Source: Rhodospirillaceae bacterium (GTDB lineage: Bacteria > Pseudomonadota > Alphaproteobacteria > Bin65). From it: DNA of 64,000 bases. Location of the stretch: NCBI GenBank assembly GCA_028819475.1, contig JAPPLJ010000013.1, positions 1 to 64,000 on the forward strand, in the 5' to 3' direction. The translations under genes and the position numbers were made by a program. The stretch's first letter is position 1; the number at the start of each line of letters is the position of its first letter. Below are positions 9,445-17,850 of the stretch, piece after piece. The notes below the pieces were generated by a model. That model was not told the origin of the DNA. It ran no database searches and saw only the letters and a program-made list of their open reading frames with translations.

Positions 9445-11087
9445 ACCGGACGATCGATCCGATCGCGCTTGGCGTGGTCTGGGACCGGCTGATTGCAATC
9501 GCCGACAGCATTCTGCTGTCGATCGTGCGTTCCGCCTTCTCGGTCGGTGTCCGCGAGGCCTGGGACGTCGCCTGCGTGGTCTTCGACCGCGAAGGCCGCT
9601 CGATCGCGCAAGCGGGCTTGAGCATGCCGGCTTTCATCGGCACGGCGCCCTATACGATCGAACACCTGTTGGCGCGGTTCCCGCCGGCGACGTTGGCCGA
9701 AGGCGATGTCCTGGCGACCAACGATCCCTGGATGGGAACCGGACATACACCGGACCTCTGCGTTGTCAGACCGGTCTTTTACCGTGGCAGTCTGGTCGGC
9801 TTCGTCATGACGATCAGCCACCTCCCCGATATCGGCGGCAGGGGGCTGACCATCGACAACCGCGAGATCTACGAAGAGGGATTGATCCTGCCGCCATGCC
9901 GGCTGTACCGGGAAGGGCAACCCAATGACGAGGTTCTCGACATTCTGCGCGCTAACGTCCGGGTCGTCGACGAGGTCATCGGCGACATCGAGGCGAACGT
10001 CGCCGGCGGCGCGGTCGGGGAGCAGCTGATCGGCGAATGTCTTGACGAGTTCGGTCTCGAGGACCTGCAGGCCGTTGCCGACGGCATCGTCCGCCAGTCG
10101 GAAGCTGCCACGCGGGCTGAACTGAAGTCGGTTCCGGATGGCACATACACGAACCGGCTAGAGGTGGAAGCCCCTGACGGGCCGGTCATTCTCGCTTGCG
10201 CAGTCACGATTGCCGGCGATACGGCGACAATCGACTATACGGGAACCGGCGCGGCGGTCGGCAAGGCGATCAACGTGCCGCTGTGCTACACGCGTTCGTT
10301 CACCGGCTACGCGATCAAAACGCTGACCACGCCGGCGATCCCCAACAATCAGGGAATGCTGGCGCCGCTTCGAATCACGGCGCCGCAAGGCTGCATCCTC
10401 AACGCGTCGCGTCCGTCGGCGACGGGCGGACGCCACACCGTCGGCTGGTTCATCGTGCCACTCGTCTACGGCGCGTTGGCGGAAGCGCTGCCGGACCGGG
10501 TCCAGGCCGACTCCGGCATGGTTTCGCTGTTCATCGTCGCCGGCGCCCGCGCGGACGGGCGCGAGATTGCGACCCAGTATTTTCTCGCCGGCGGACTCGG
10601 CGCCATGCACGGTCTCGACGGGCACCACACGACGCCGTCGCCGACCAACAATGCCGTCGTATCGAGCGAAGTCTGGGAGGCCGAGACCGGTGTGCGCGTG
10701 GTGCACCGCAGGCTGCTTCCCGATTCCGGCGGCGCCGGCCAGTGGCGCGGCGGACTCGGCCAGGAAGCGGTGCTGTCCAACGATTCAGACATTCCGGTCA
10801 CCGTTTCGATGTTCGGTATGCGATCCGAATTTGCCGCACGCGGCCTGTTCGGCGGCCGCTCGGGCGCGTTGCGCGAGTTCCGGCTCGATGGGCAGCCGAT
10901 TCCCGCCAAAGGCCGGGTGACGCTCGGACCGGGCCAGACACTGACCGTTCGCGAGGCCGGCGGCGGCGGTTATGGCGACCCGCGGCGGCGCGACAGCGCG
11001 GCGCGCGCGGCCGATCTGGCGGCAGGTTTCGTCACGGCCGAAGGGCTGCTCCGCGACTACGGCGACGAACCGCGGAAGGGCGCCTGA
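9441..11087 (+). CDS. hydantoinase/oxoprolinase B subunit (HyuB-like)
   Basis: This 548-residue catalytic partner of HyuA belongs to the hydantoinase B/oxoprolinase family. The segment ATNDPWMGTGHTPDL (about residue 92) matches the family's NDPYxGGxHxxD motif. The HLPDIGG that follows corresponds to the conserved metal-binding H-x-x-D-I-G-G. The conserved ASRPSATGGRHTVG and GAGQWRGGLGQE segments are also present. The ATGA overlap with hyuA implies coupled translation and a stable complex. It ends 57 bases before a gene on the opposite strand, so this is the 3' end of the seven-gene forward unit (2462-11087). Confidence 0.92.
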   Translation: MNRTIDPIALGVVWDRLIAIADSILLSIVRSAFSVGVREAWDVACVVFDREGRSIAQAGLSMPAFIGTAPYTIEHLLARFPPATLAEGDVLATNDPWMGTGHTPDLCVVRPVFYRGSLVGFVMTISHLPDIGGRGLTIDNREIYEEGLILPPCRLYREGQPNDEVLDILRANVRVVDEVIGDIEANVAGGAVGEQLIGECLDEFGLEDLQAVADGIVRQSEAATRAELKSVPDGTYTNRLEVEAPDGPVILACAVTIAGDTATIDYTGTGAAVGKAINVPLCYTRSFTGYAIKTLTTPAIPNNQGMLAPLRITAPQGCILNASRPSATGGRHTVGWFIVPLVYGALAEALPDRVQADSGMVSLFIVAGARADGREIATQYFLAGGLGAMHGLDGHHTTPSPTNNAVVSSEVWEAETGVRVVHRRLLPDSGGAGQWRGGLGQEAVLSNDSDIPVTVSMFGMRSEFAARGLFGGRSGALREFRLDGQPIPAKGRVTLGPGQTLTVREAGGGGYGDPRRRDSAARAADLAAGFVTAEGLLRDYGDEPRKGA

Positions 11088-11144
11088 CTCCCCGGCAACC
11101 GCTTCGGACACGCCGGATAGGTTTCCGAACGAAGTCATCGCACT

Positions 11145-12458
11145 CTAGCGTGCCGCGATCTCCGCCAGGGCCTTGAGCAATGTCCGAATTTCCGCCAGCG
11201 AATTGTAGTGGCAGAAGGTGATGCGCAAGCAGTCGTCCATACCGAGTTCCCGGAGAATATGGCCCGAGTAACCGTCGTCGACCCGGGCATGGACGCGAAT
11301 GCCGAGCGCCGCCAGGTCGCGCACCAGTGCCGTGGACGCGAAGCCTTCGAGCCGGAACGAAACGATGCCTTGGCGGTCCGCCATTTGCGGCGGCCCGATC
11401 AGCGAGACACCGGGAATGTCGATGAGACCCGCAGCGGTCTCGTCGCCGAACAGGACCAGATGCAGCAAGGCCCGCTCATGGTCGGCCATCGCCGCGGCGC
11501 CGGCGAGCAGCCTGCCGCGGCGGTCTTCCCTCTCGGTGAAGTGGTCGCCCAGCCAGCACAGATAGTCCACCACGGCACTGTGGGCGGCAAAGATACCGGG
11601 GTCGCGCGAGCCGAACTCCCAGTAGGTCTGCGGCTTGCCGTGCATGCGGTCGTGCGGCAGCGACGACAGCCGCGGGCTGAGCCAAGCGAATCCCGTCGAT
11701 AGCCGCGAGAACGCCTTGTAAGCCGAAAACACGTAGGCGTCGCAGTCGTAGTCGTCGACGCGCAACGGACCGTGCGGCACCGACTGGATGCCGTCGACGA
11801 TGATGTAGCAGTCGGGAGCGACCGCGCGGATGGCGCGAACGATGCCGGGCAGGTCGACCTGGAAACCGGTCAGTTGGCTGGTGTGGATGACGGTCGCGAT
11901 GCGGGTGTCCGCGGTTACGGCGCGGGCATAGTCGTCCGGGGTAACCGTGGCGGCGCCGGCGTCGAAGCTGATATCGTACGAACGCCGCCCGGTTGCCTCC
12001 GCCCAGTATAGCGCGGCGTCCCGGCTCGCCGGGTGCTCAAGCGTGCTCGACAGGACCGGACCCTGCGGCGCAACCAGCGCGACGGCGCGAATGAACCGGT
12101 GCAGCAACTCGGTCCCTGTCTCGCCGGAGATCGCCTGCCCCGCGGTCGCGCCGAAATAGAGCATCAGGTCCTGGCGCCCGCTTTCGATAATACCGGTGAG
12201 GAAGCGCGACGCGTCGTTGTCGCGGCCCTCCTGATCCGGCAGCAGCGCAATTTCGGCGCTGCGCTCGACCGCCGCCTTCAGCTTCAGCGAACCTCCGCCG
12301 CTCTCCAGGAAGATGCGCGGCTTTCCCGTAATCGGGCAGCGGTCGGTATGGGCGAAGCGGTCACGGACGGCATTCATCAACGCCGGCGCGAAGGCACGCC
12401 CGGGATTGTTGCGGGCCGCGTCCGAAGTATCGAGCGTTTCAGGAAGGGTGCCGGTCAC
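11145..12458 (-). CDS. class V aminotransferase / cysteine-desulfurase-like PLP enzyme
   Basis: This 437-residue fold-type I PLP enzyme is of class V. The cofactor Asp/Gln segment is VDGIQSVPHG and the PLP lysine lies in FSAYKAF. An early FGATAGQAI and C-terminal HARVDDGYSGHILREL complete the pattern. Family members transaminate or remove sulfur or other groups from amino acids. The FLESGGGSLKLK opening resembles the isopenicillin-epimerase/CsdA-like branch. The gene starts 5 bases after the stop of an alpha/beta-hydrolase gene and is clearly co-transcribed with it. It converges with hyuB. Whether it is a transaminase, lyase or epimerase is open. Confidence 0.85.
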   Translation of the reverse strand: MTGTLPETLDTSDAARNNPGRAFAPALMNAVRDRFAHTDRCPITGKPRIFLESGGGSLKLKAAVERSAEIALLPDQEGRDNDASRFLTGIIESGRQDLMLYFGATAGQAISGETGTELLHRFIRAVALVAPQGPVLSSTLEHPASRDAALYWAEATGRRSYDISFDAGAATVTPDDYARAVTADTRIATVIHTSQLTGFQVDLPGIVRAIRAVAPDCYIIVDGIQSVPHGPLRVDDYDCDAYVFSAYKAFSRLSTGFAWLSPRLSSLPHDRMHGKPQTYWEFGSRDPGIFAAHSAVVDYLCWLGDHFTEREDRRGRLLAGAAAMADHERALLHLVLFGDETAAGLIDIPGVSLIGPPQMADRQGIVSFRLEGFASTALVRDLAALGIRVHARVDDGYSGHILRELGMDDCLRITFCHYNSLAEIRTLLKALAEIAAR

Positions 12459-12463
12459 CTGCT

Positions 12464-13240
12464 CTACGGCGTGTAGACGCGGTCGAGAAACGCCTCGAGG
12501 GCGCGATTGGCGGCGACCGGATTCTCAAGATTGGACGTGTGGCCGGCGTGCGGGATCTTGACCAGACGGGCATCCGGGATATTGGCCTGCATCTCGCCGA
12601 GATGGTCCATATTCATGCGCACGTCTTCGTCACCGCACAGGATCAGCGTCGGTACGTCGATCTGCGCCAGCGCCTGGGTCAGGTCCGGCTTGTCCAGCCA
12701 CGACAGCGCCTGGTGGTAGACAGAGCGCGCAGGAATGGACGTGCACCAGCGTTCGACCCAATGATCGACCAGCGCCGGATTTTCGCGCTGGGTGGTTTCG
12801 CCGAAACACAGCGGCGCCACCCATTCCGCAAACGCCCTCGGCAGCATGCCGTCGCGATCGAGCGTGCTGAAGCGCTGGCCGAACTCGGCCCTTTCCTCGG
12901 GACTGAACGCGTAAGCGAACGCGTCGATCAGAACCAGCCCGTCGAGGCGATCCTGGTAGCGCAGCGCAAAATGCATCGCCATCATCCCGCCGACCGACAT
13001 CCCGACAAGAACGCAGGTCGCAATCTGCAGCCGGTCGAGCAGGTCGCGGCAATCGTCGGCGAGATCGTCGAGCGTGTGAGGAACGTTGGGGCCGGCCAGC
13101 ACGCGGCTGTTGTAGGCGATCGTGCGGTAGGAGTCCGACAGCGCCACGATCTGCGGGTCGAACATAGTCCGGTCCATGAAGGTGCCGTGCGAGCACACCA
13201 CGGCGGGGCCGGTGCCCCGCTCGATGTACAGGTCGTGCAT
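12464..13240 (-). CDS. alpha/beta-hydrolase (paralogue 2 of 4)
   Basis: This 258-residue cytoplasmic hydrolase has CSHGTFMDRTMF near the start, the nucleophile elbow GMSVGG at about residue 80, the acid region LCGDEDVRMNMD and the catalytic His in HAGHTSN. It is more diverged than the two tandem copies upstream but shares the AYNSRVLAGPN and FAEWVAPLCFGETT segments. It is the first gene of a two-gene unit with the class V aminotransferase-like gene. This suggests a hydrolysis step that releases an amino compound handled by the PLP enzyme. That pairing is an inference from a 5-base gap. Confidence 0.87.
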   Translation of the reverse strand: MHDLYIERGTGPAVVCSHGTFMDRTMFDPQIVALSDSYRTIAYNSRVLAGPNVPHTLDDLADDCRDLLDRLQIATCVLVGMSVGGMMAMHFALRYQDRLDGLVLIDAFAYAFSPEERAEFGQRFSTLDRDGMLPRAFAEWVAPLCFGETTQRENPALVDHWVERWCTSIPARSVYHQALSWLDKPDLTQALAQIDVPTLILCGDEDVRMNMDHLGEMQANIPDARLVKIPHAGHTSNLENPVAANRALEAFLDRVYTP

Positions 13241-13310
13241 GTCGGCCGCCTCCTCCAGCCCGACGCCGGGCCGCGCGCGAAACCGCCGGGCCTGCCCTCT
13301 TGCCGCCCGT

Positions 13311-14096
13311 CTATTGCGATGCGATCCGTTCGAGGAAACTGCCGATCGCCTCGTTTACCACCGCCGCTTGCTCCAGGTTTGCCGTATGCCCCGCTTTGGG
13401 AATGCGCGCGAGAGTCGCGTCGGGGAGGACGTCGAGCATCGGCAACGCGCGTTCGATGGGAATCGGGACGTCTTCCTCGCCATGGATTATCAGCACCGGC
13501 ACCTCGATCGCGCCCAGGCGATCGGTGATGTCGTCCTTCTTGATCCACGACTTTCCCTGGCAGAAAACGGAGCGGGCCGGCACCGTCGTCGCCCAGCGGT
13601 CGATCCAGTGGTCGACCAGCGCCATGTTTTCCGCATACGTGGTCTCGCCGAAACAATAGGGCGCGGCCCACTCCGCGAATTCTCTCGGCACCATGCCGTC
13701 AACGTCGAGCTTGTCGAACTCGGCGCCGAAGGCCACCTGCTCTTCGGGCGTATATCCCTGCGACGTCGTATCGAGAAGGATCAAACCGTCCAGGCGATCC
13801 TGATGCTTCAACGCAAACGGCAGCGCCATGAAGCCGCCCACGGACATGCCGGCGACGACGCATTTGTCAATCCCGAGCCGATCGAGCAGTCGACGGCAGT
13901 CTTCGGCCAGGTCATCGAGCGTGTGGAGACCGGGTTCACCGGTGAGCACACGGCTGTTGTAGGCGATGGCGCGGTAACCGCGTTCGGCCAGATAGTCGAT
14001 TTGCGGTGCGAACATCGTCGCGTCCATGAGCGTGCCATGACTGAAGACCACGGCCGGTCCGGCCCCCTTTTCGACGTAGTGTTCGTGGTAGCTCAT
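13311..14096 (-). CDS. alpha/beta-hydrolase (paralogue 3 of 4, tandem copy)
   Basis: This 261-residue cytoplasmic hydrolase carries FSHGTLMDATMF, GMSVGG, IHGEEDVPIPI and KAGHTANLE. An in-frame ATG exists at 14207, but the ATG at 14096 is chosen. It has GGAGGGAAGGGA just upstream, gives the same length as the neighbouring copy, and aligns from the first residues (MSYHE). It is nearly a duplicate of the gene at 14359-15144, and the likeness extends into the ribosome-site region (both read TATCCCTTCC after the CAT on the plus strand). A tandem duplication of about 1.05 kb is the simplest explanation. Confidence 0.9.
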   Translation of the reverse strand: MSYHEHYVEKGAGPAVVFSHGTLMDATMFAPQIDYLAERGYRAIAYNSRVLTGEPGLHTLDDLAEDCRRLLDRLGIDKCVVAGMSVGGFMALPFALKHQDRLDGLILLDTTSQGYTPEEQVAFGAEFDKLDVDGMVPREFAEWAAPYCFGETTYAENMALVDHWIDRWATTVPARSVFCQGKSWIKKDDITDRLGAIEVPVLIIHGEEDVPIPIERALPMLDVLPDATLARIPKAGHTANLEQAAVVNEAIGSFLERIASQ

Positions 14097-14358
14097 GACG
14101 TATCCCTTCCCTCCGTGGATTGGCCGGCGCAACAGTCCGACGCCGATCGGAACGCTAAAGCACTGACCTGGTTTGATTGTGAGGGGGTTAAAGCCCCACG
14201 CGAACAACAGTCTGCATTCCTACCTCATAGTCCGCAAGATCCCGTGGAATCGACAATCGATGAACGACAATACAGATGTAGAAAATAGACAACATAGTCT
14301 GTCACAGCAGCCACGTTACAAAATGTACTGACTGCCGGGCGGCACTCTTGCCGGCTGT

Positions 14359-15144
14359 CTATTGAAAGTCGATCCGTTCAAGAAAACTGCCGATCGCCTC
14401 GTTGACCGCCGCCGCCTGCTCCAGATTCACCGTATGACCGGCTTTCGGAATGCGCGCGAGAGTCGCGTCGGGAAGGACGTCGACCATCGGCAACGCGCGT
14501 TCGATGGGAATCGGGACGTCTTCGTCGCCATGGACGACCAGCGCCGGCACCTCGATCTCCCTCAGACGATCGGTGATGTCGTCCTTCTTGATCCACGATC
14601 GTCCCTGGTACAGAACGGCGCGGGCCGGCACCGTCGTCGCCCAGCGGTCGATCCAGTGGTCGACCAGCGCCATGTTTTCCGCGTAGGTGGCGGCTCCAAA
14701 ACAATAGGGTGCGGCCCATTCCGCGAATTCTCTCGGCACCATGCCGTCGACGTCGAGCTTGTCGAACTCGGCTTCGAAGGCCGCCTGCTCTTCCGGCGGA
14801 TACGCCTGCGAGGTGACGGCGATAAGGATCAGTCCGTTCAGGCGATCCTGATGCTTCAACGCGAACGGCATCGCCATGCAGCCGCCCACGGACATGCCGG
14901 CGACGACGCATTTGTCGATCCCGAGCCGATCGAGCAGTCGGCGGCAGTCTTCGACCAGATCATCGAGCGTGTGGGCGCCAGGTTCACCGGTGAGCACACG
15001 GCTGTTGTAGGCGATGGCGCGGTAGCCGCGCGCGGCCAGATAGTCGAGCTGCGGCGCGAACATCGTCGCGTCCATGAGCGTGCCGTGACTGAAGACTACT
15101 GCCGGGCCCGACCCCTGTTCGACGTAGAGTTCGTGGTAGCTCAT
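14359..15144 (-). CDS. alpha/beta-hydrolase (paralogue 4 of 4, tandem copy)
   Basis: This 261-residue enzyme is the closest relative of the preceding copy. Differences cluster between the nucleophile elbow and the cap domain (LILIAVTSQAYPPEE here versus LILLDTTSQGYTPEE there, and YCFGAATYAEN versus YCFGETTYAEN). This is the pattern expected if the duplicates are shifting substrate range. The catalytic Ser (GMSVGG), acid region (VHGDEDVPIP) and His (KAGHTVN) are intact. The 262 bases between the two copies are AT-richer and hold no gene. Confidence 0.9.
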   Translation of the reverse strand: MSYHELYVEQGSGPAVVFSHGTLMDATMFAPQLDYLAARGYRAIAYNSRVLTGEPGAHTLDDLVEDCRRLLDRLGIDKCVVAGMSVGGCMAMPFALKHQDRLNGLILIAVTSQAYPPEEQAAFEAEFDKLDVDGMVPREFAEWAAPYCFGAATYAENMALVDHWIDRWATTVPARAVLYQGRSWIKKDDITDRLREIEVPALVVHGDEDVPIPIERALPMVDVLPDATLARIPKAGHTVNLEQAAAVNEAIGSFLERIDFQ

Positions 15145-15392
15145 GACATATCCCTTCCTTCTGTGACGGCCATTCCCGGTTCGCTTGTGTTGCTACCGGT
15201 ATACCGCGACAATGAAGGTCAGACCGCGCGTCACTCGGGGTGAGACACCCGGCACCTGCGGCCCGGAAATGATTCCGGCCGGAGACGGGTATTGCAAGTG
15301 GGATTTCGATTGTCCCGCGGTTCTTGAAGCGCACGGTTGGCGGTCGCCCGTCGAAATAGATCCGGCCTGCAGGATGGGCGAGCGGGCAGGAC

Positions 15393-16610
15393 GTGTCCGG
15401 CCGCAGACATGGTGTCGTGGGGGTGTCCGAAATGGTCGCGAAAGCGCGGAAGAGAGAAGAAGGGCCGTATCCTTTTTCGGTTGACGAATATGAGAGCCGC
15501 TTGAAGAAGGTCCGCGAAGGGTTGCAGGAAATTCGTGTGGACTTTCTGCTCGTTACCAGTTCCGTCGATATTTTTTACCTGAGCAACTTTCAGAACTCCG
15601 GTCAGGAGGCCTTCCAGTGCCTGATCGTGCCGGTCGACAGCCCGCCGCACTTCGTCTTGCGGCGGTTGTACTTCACGGCGGTCGCCGGTCTGTCCTGGAT
15701 CAAGGACGGCACGCCGGTGCCGGACACCGGAGAGCATCTCGATGTGCTCGTGGCGAGTCTCCGCCGAATGGGCGCGGACAGGGCCCGGATCGGATACCAA
15801 GACCGGAGCCTCAGCCTGCCGCCCGCGATTCTCGATGGTTTGCGCAAGGCCCTGCCCGAGGCCAGCCTGGTTCCCGCGAGCGGCATCGTCGAGCGCTGCC
15901 GGGCGGTCAAGTCGCCGGCGGAAATTTCATATATCCGGCGTGCCGCGGCTCTGTCCGTGAAGGGCATGGAGGCCGGCATCGCAGAGATCCGGCCCGGCAC
16001 GGACGAGAATCAGGTGGCCGCCGCCGTCTACGACACGATGGTCCGGGCCGGAAGCGACTATGTGAGCGCGCAGCCGATCGTCGTCTCGGGTTCGCGTAAT
16101 CCGCCCTACCGGTGCGTGACCGAGGGCCGGGTCATTCAGAACGGGGAAAGCGTCTGGTTCGAGGCTTCGGCCAGCGTGCACCGATACGGCGGTCCGATCA
16201 TGCGGACAATCTCGGTGGGGGAGCCGTCGGCAGACCTGAAGAAGGCTTCCGACGTCATGCTCAAGGCCCTCGACCGGCTGCTCGACGCCGCCGGGCCCGG
16301 TGTCACCTCCGGCGACGTCGACCGGGCCGCGCGCAGCTTCGTCGAGGAACGGGGCTACGGACAATACTGGCTGCACCGCTCGGGCTATTCCGTCGGCGTG
16401 GGTTTCCCGCCGAGCTGGACCGAGGGCGAGGTCATGGACCTCAAGCCCGGCGATTCCCGGCCTCTCCTGCCCGGGATGGTGTTTCATTCGGTGCCCTGGA
16501 TCCTGCTGCCGGGTGTCGGTGCGGTGGGAAACAGCGAAACTTGGACGGTGACAGACGACGGGATCGAAGTGCTGACCGACACGCCGCGAGAGCTCAGGAT
16601 TCGCAGATGA
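15393..16610 (+). CDS. M24-fold hydrolase without metal ligands (creatinase / ectoine-hydrolase type)
   Basis: About 390-405 residues: an N-terminal creatinase-like domain (VDFLLVTSSVDIFYLSNF) and a pita-bread M24 domain. The metal ligands of true aminopeptidases are gone. The usual D-x-G is FEASAS, S-D-x-x-R-T is GGPIMRT, and GHGIG is SGYSVGVGFPPSW. The Glu of FTxEPG is replaced in GMVFHSVPWI. Metal-free M24 enzymes such as creatinase, and the GYSIGxxxPPxW pattern of ectoine hydrolases, match better, so C-N hydrolysis of a small guanidino or cyclic compound is more likely than peptide cleavage. The start is uncertain: GTG 15393, GTG 15423 or ATG 15432. It opens the forward run to the flavoprotein and Dpp genes. 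Confidence 0.82.
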   Translation: MSGRRHGVVGVSEMVAKARKREEGPYPFSVDEYESRLKKVREGLQEIRVDFLLVTSSVDIFYLSNFQNSGQEAFQCLIVPVDSPPHFVLRRLYFTAVAGLSWIKDGTPVPDTGEHLDVLVASLRRMGADRARIGYQDRSLSLPPAILDGLRKALPEASLVPASGIVERCRAVKSPAEISYIRRAAALSVKGMEAGIAEIRPGTDENQVAAAVYDTMVRAGSDYVSAQPIVVSGSRNPPYRCVTEGRVIQNGESVWFEASASVHRYGGPIMRTISVGEPSADLKKASDVMLKALDRLLDAAGPGVTSGDVDRAARSFVEERGYGQYWLHRSGYSVGVGFPPSWTEGEVMDLKPGDSRPLLPGMVFHSVPWILLPGVGAVGNSETWTVTDDGIEVLTDTPRELRIRR

Positions 16611-16748
16611 TCCGGGCGGCCAGTTGCGATCCTTCCTAGAGACCGGATAACGGCCGGGACGCTGCGATAACTGCGGATCTGGAGCCATTTCCGGCACGGG
16701 TGCCGCTAGTTTGCTGAATTGCCGATGGCAATCGAAGGGCAGAAAACC

Positions 16749-17744
16749 ATGAAACCGGACCTGAAAATCGCCGACAGCATGCTCGATCTGATCGGCGACA
16801 TTCCCCTGGTTCGTTTGAACCGTGTCGGCCGGGAGAGCGGGGTCGAAATTCTCGTCAAACCGGAATTCCTCAACCCCAGCGGCAGCATAAAGGACCGGAT
16901 CGCCAAAAGAATGGTCGAGAAGGCCGAAGCTCAGGGGGATCTCCGCGAGAATTATCGAATCATCGAGGCCACAGGCGGAAACACCGGAACCGCGTTGGCG
17001 TTTGTCAGCGCTGTCCGGGGCTATGATTTCGTCGCCTATGTTCCGGACAAGATCGCCGATCCGTCGCGTGTCGCGATCATGCTGGCCTACGGTTGCGAGG
17101 TCGTTACCGTCGATACCGACGCCTACGAAGCCGCCCGTACGGGCGAGAGCCCCGCGGACTCGGATACCGGAGCGCACGGCGGGTACCTGGAGCTGGGCGG
17201 GCGGCAATTGTGCCTCGATGCCGAACGCGAACAGGCGGACGTGTGGTATGCGCGGCAATATTCCAGTCCCGCCAACGTCGCCGCCCACCGCGAGGAAACG
17301 GCAAAGGAGATCCTGGACAAGACCGACGGTGCGCTGGATGCCTTCGTCGCATCCGTGGGCACCGGCGGCACGCTGTTCGGCATTGCGCAGGCGCTCAAGG
17401 AACACGATCCGGAAATTTCGGTCTGGGGCGCCGAACCGGCGGGAAAGCCGATGGTTGGCGATCCGGGCGCCTATCCCCTGATCCCGGATATTTCCGACGG
17501 CATTATTCCCGACATCCTGGAGAGCGGGCTGATCGACGGAGTCTTTTCGATTAACGACGAGGAGGCGATCGGCATGGCCCACCGACTGGCGGAAAGCGAG
17601 GGAATATTTTGCGGCATGTCGGGCGGCGCCAATGTCGAGGCCTCGCTTCGCCTTGCCGGAAGACTTGGTTCGGGCAAGCGCATCGTCACCGTCCTGCCGG
17701 ACAGTCGCGATCGCTATCTGCAGTTCGAGAAATACACGACGTAA
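16749..17744 (+). CDS. cysteine-synthase / cystathionine-beta-synthase-like PLP enzyme
   Basis: This 331-residue fold-type II PLP enzyme has the PLP lysine in NPSGSIKDR (about residue 44). The substrate loop is ATGGNTG, where most members have TSGNTG. The phosphate loop is VGTGGTLFG and the C-terminal segment is PDSRDRYLQFE. An insertion ESPADSDTGAHGG (about residues 123-135) replaces part of the usual loop. ATG 16749 is preferred over upstream in-frame starts because GAAGGG lies about 9 bases before it and alignment begins there. The position between an M24 hydrolase and a flavoprotein, with no serine acetyltransferase, makes a role in beta-elimination or beta-replacement within a catabolic pathway more likely than housekeeping cysteine synthesis. 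Confidence 0.85.
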   Translation: MKPDLKIADSMLDLIGDIPLVRLNRVGRESGVEILVKPEFLNPSGSIKDRIAKRMVEKAEAQGDLRENYRIIEATGGNTGTALAFVSAVRGYDFVAYVPDKIADPSRVAIMLAYGCEVVTVDTDAYEAARTGESPADSDTGAHGGYLELGGRQLCLDAEREQADVWYARQYSSPANVAAHREETAKEILDKTDGALDAFVASVGTGGTLFGIAQALKEHDPEISVWGAEPAGKPMVGDPGAYPLIPDISDGIIPDILESGLIDGVFSINDEEAIGMAHRLAESEGIFCGMSGGANVEASLRLAGRLGSGKRIVTVLPDSRDRYLQFEKYTT

Positions 17745-17850
17745 GCGGCCCGTCGGTCCGGCGCCCGAGCCGTACGCCGTGGCTGTTGCGAGAAATCCGG
17801 GCTAGAATTCTTGCGGGCGAGAATTGCCGAGACCAGGGGAGAGACCGCCC

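Noticed and set aside
14097..14358. small gene or RNA between the two hydrolase copies
   Set aside because: The AT-richer spacer shows no start-stop frame with good codon use and only a 4-bp stem (GGGG...CCCC).
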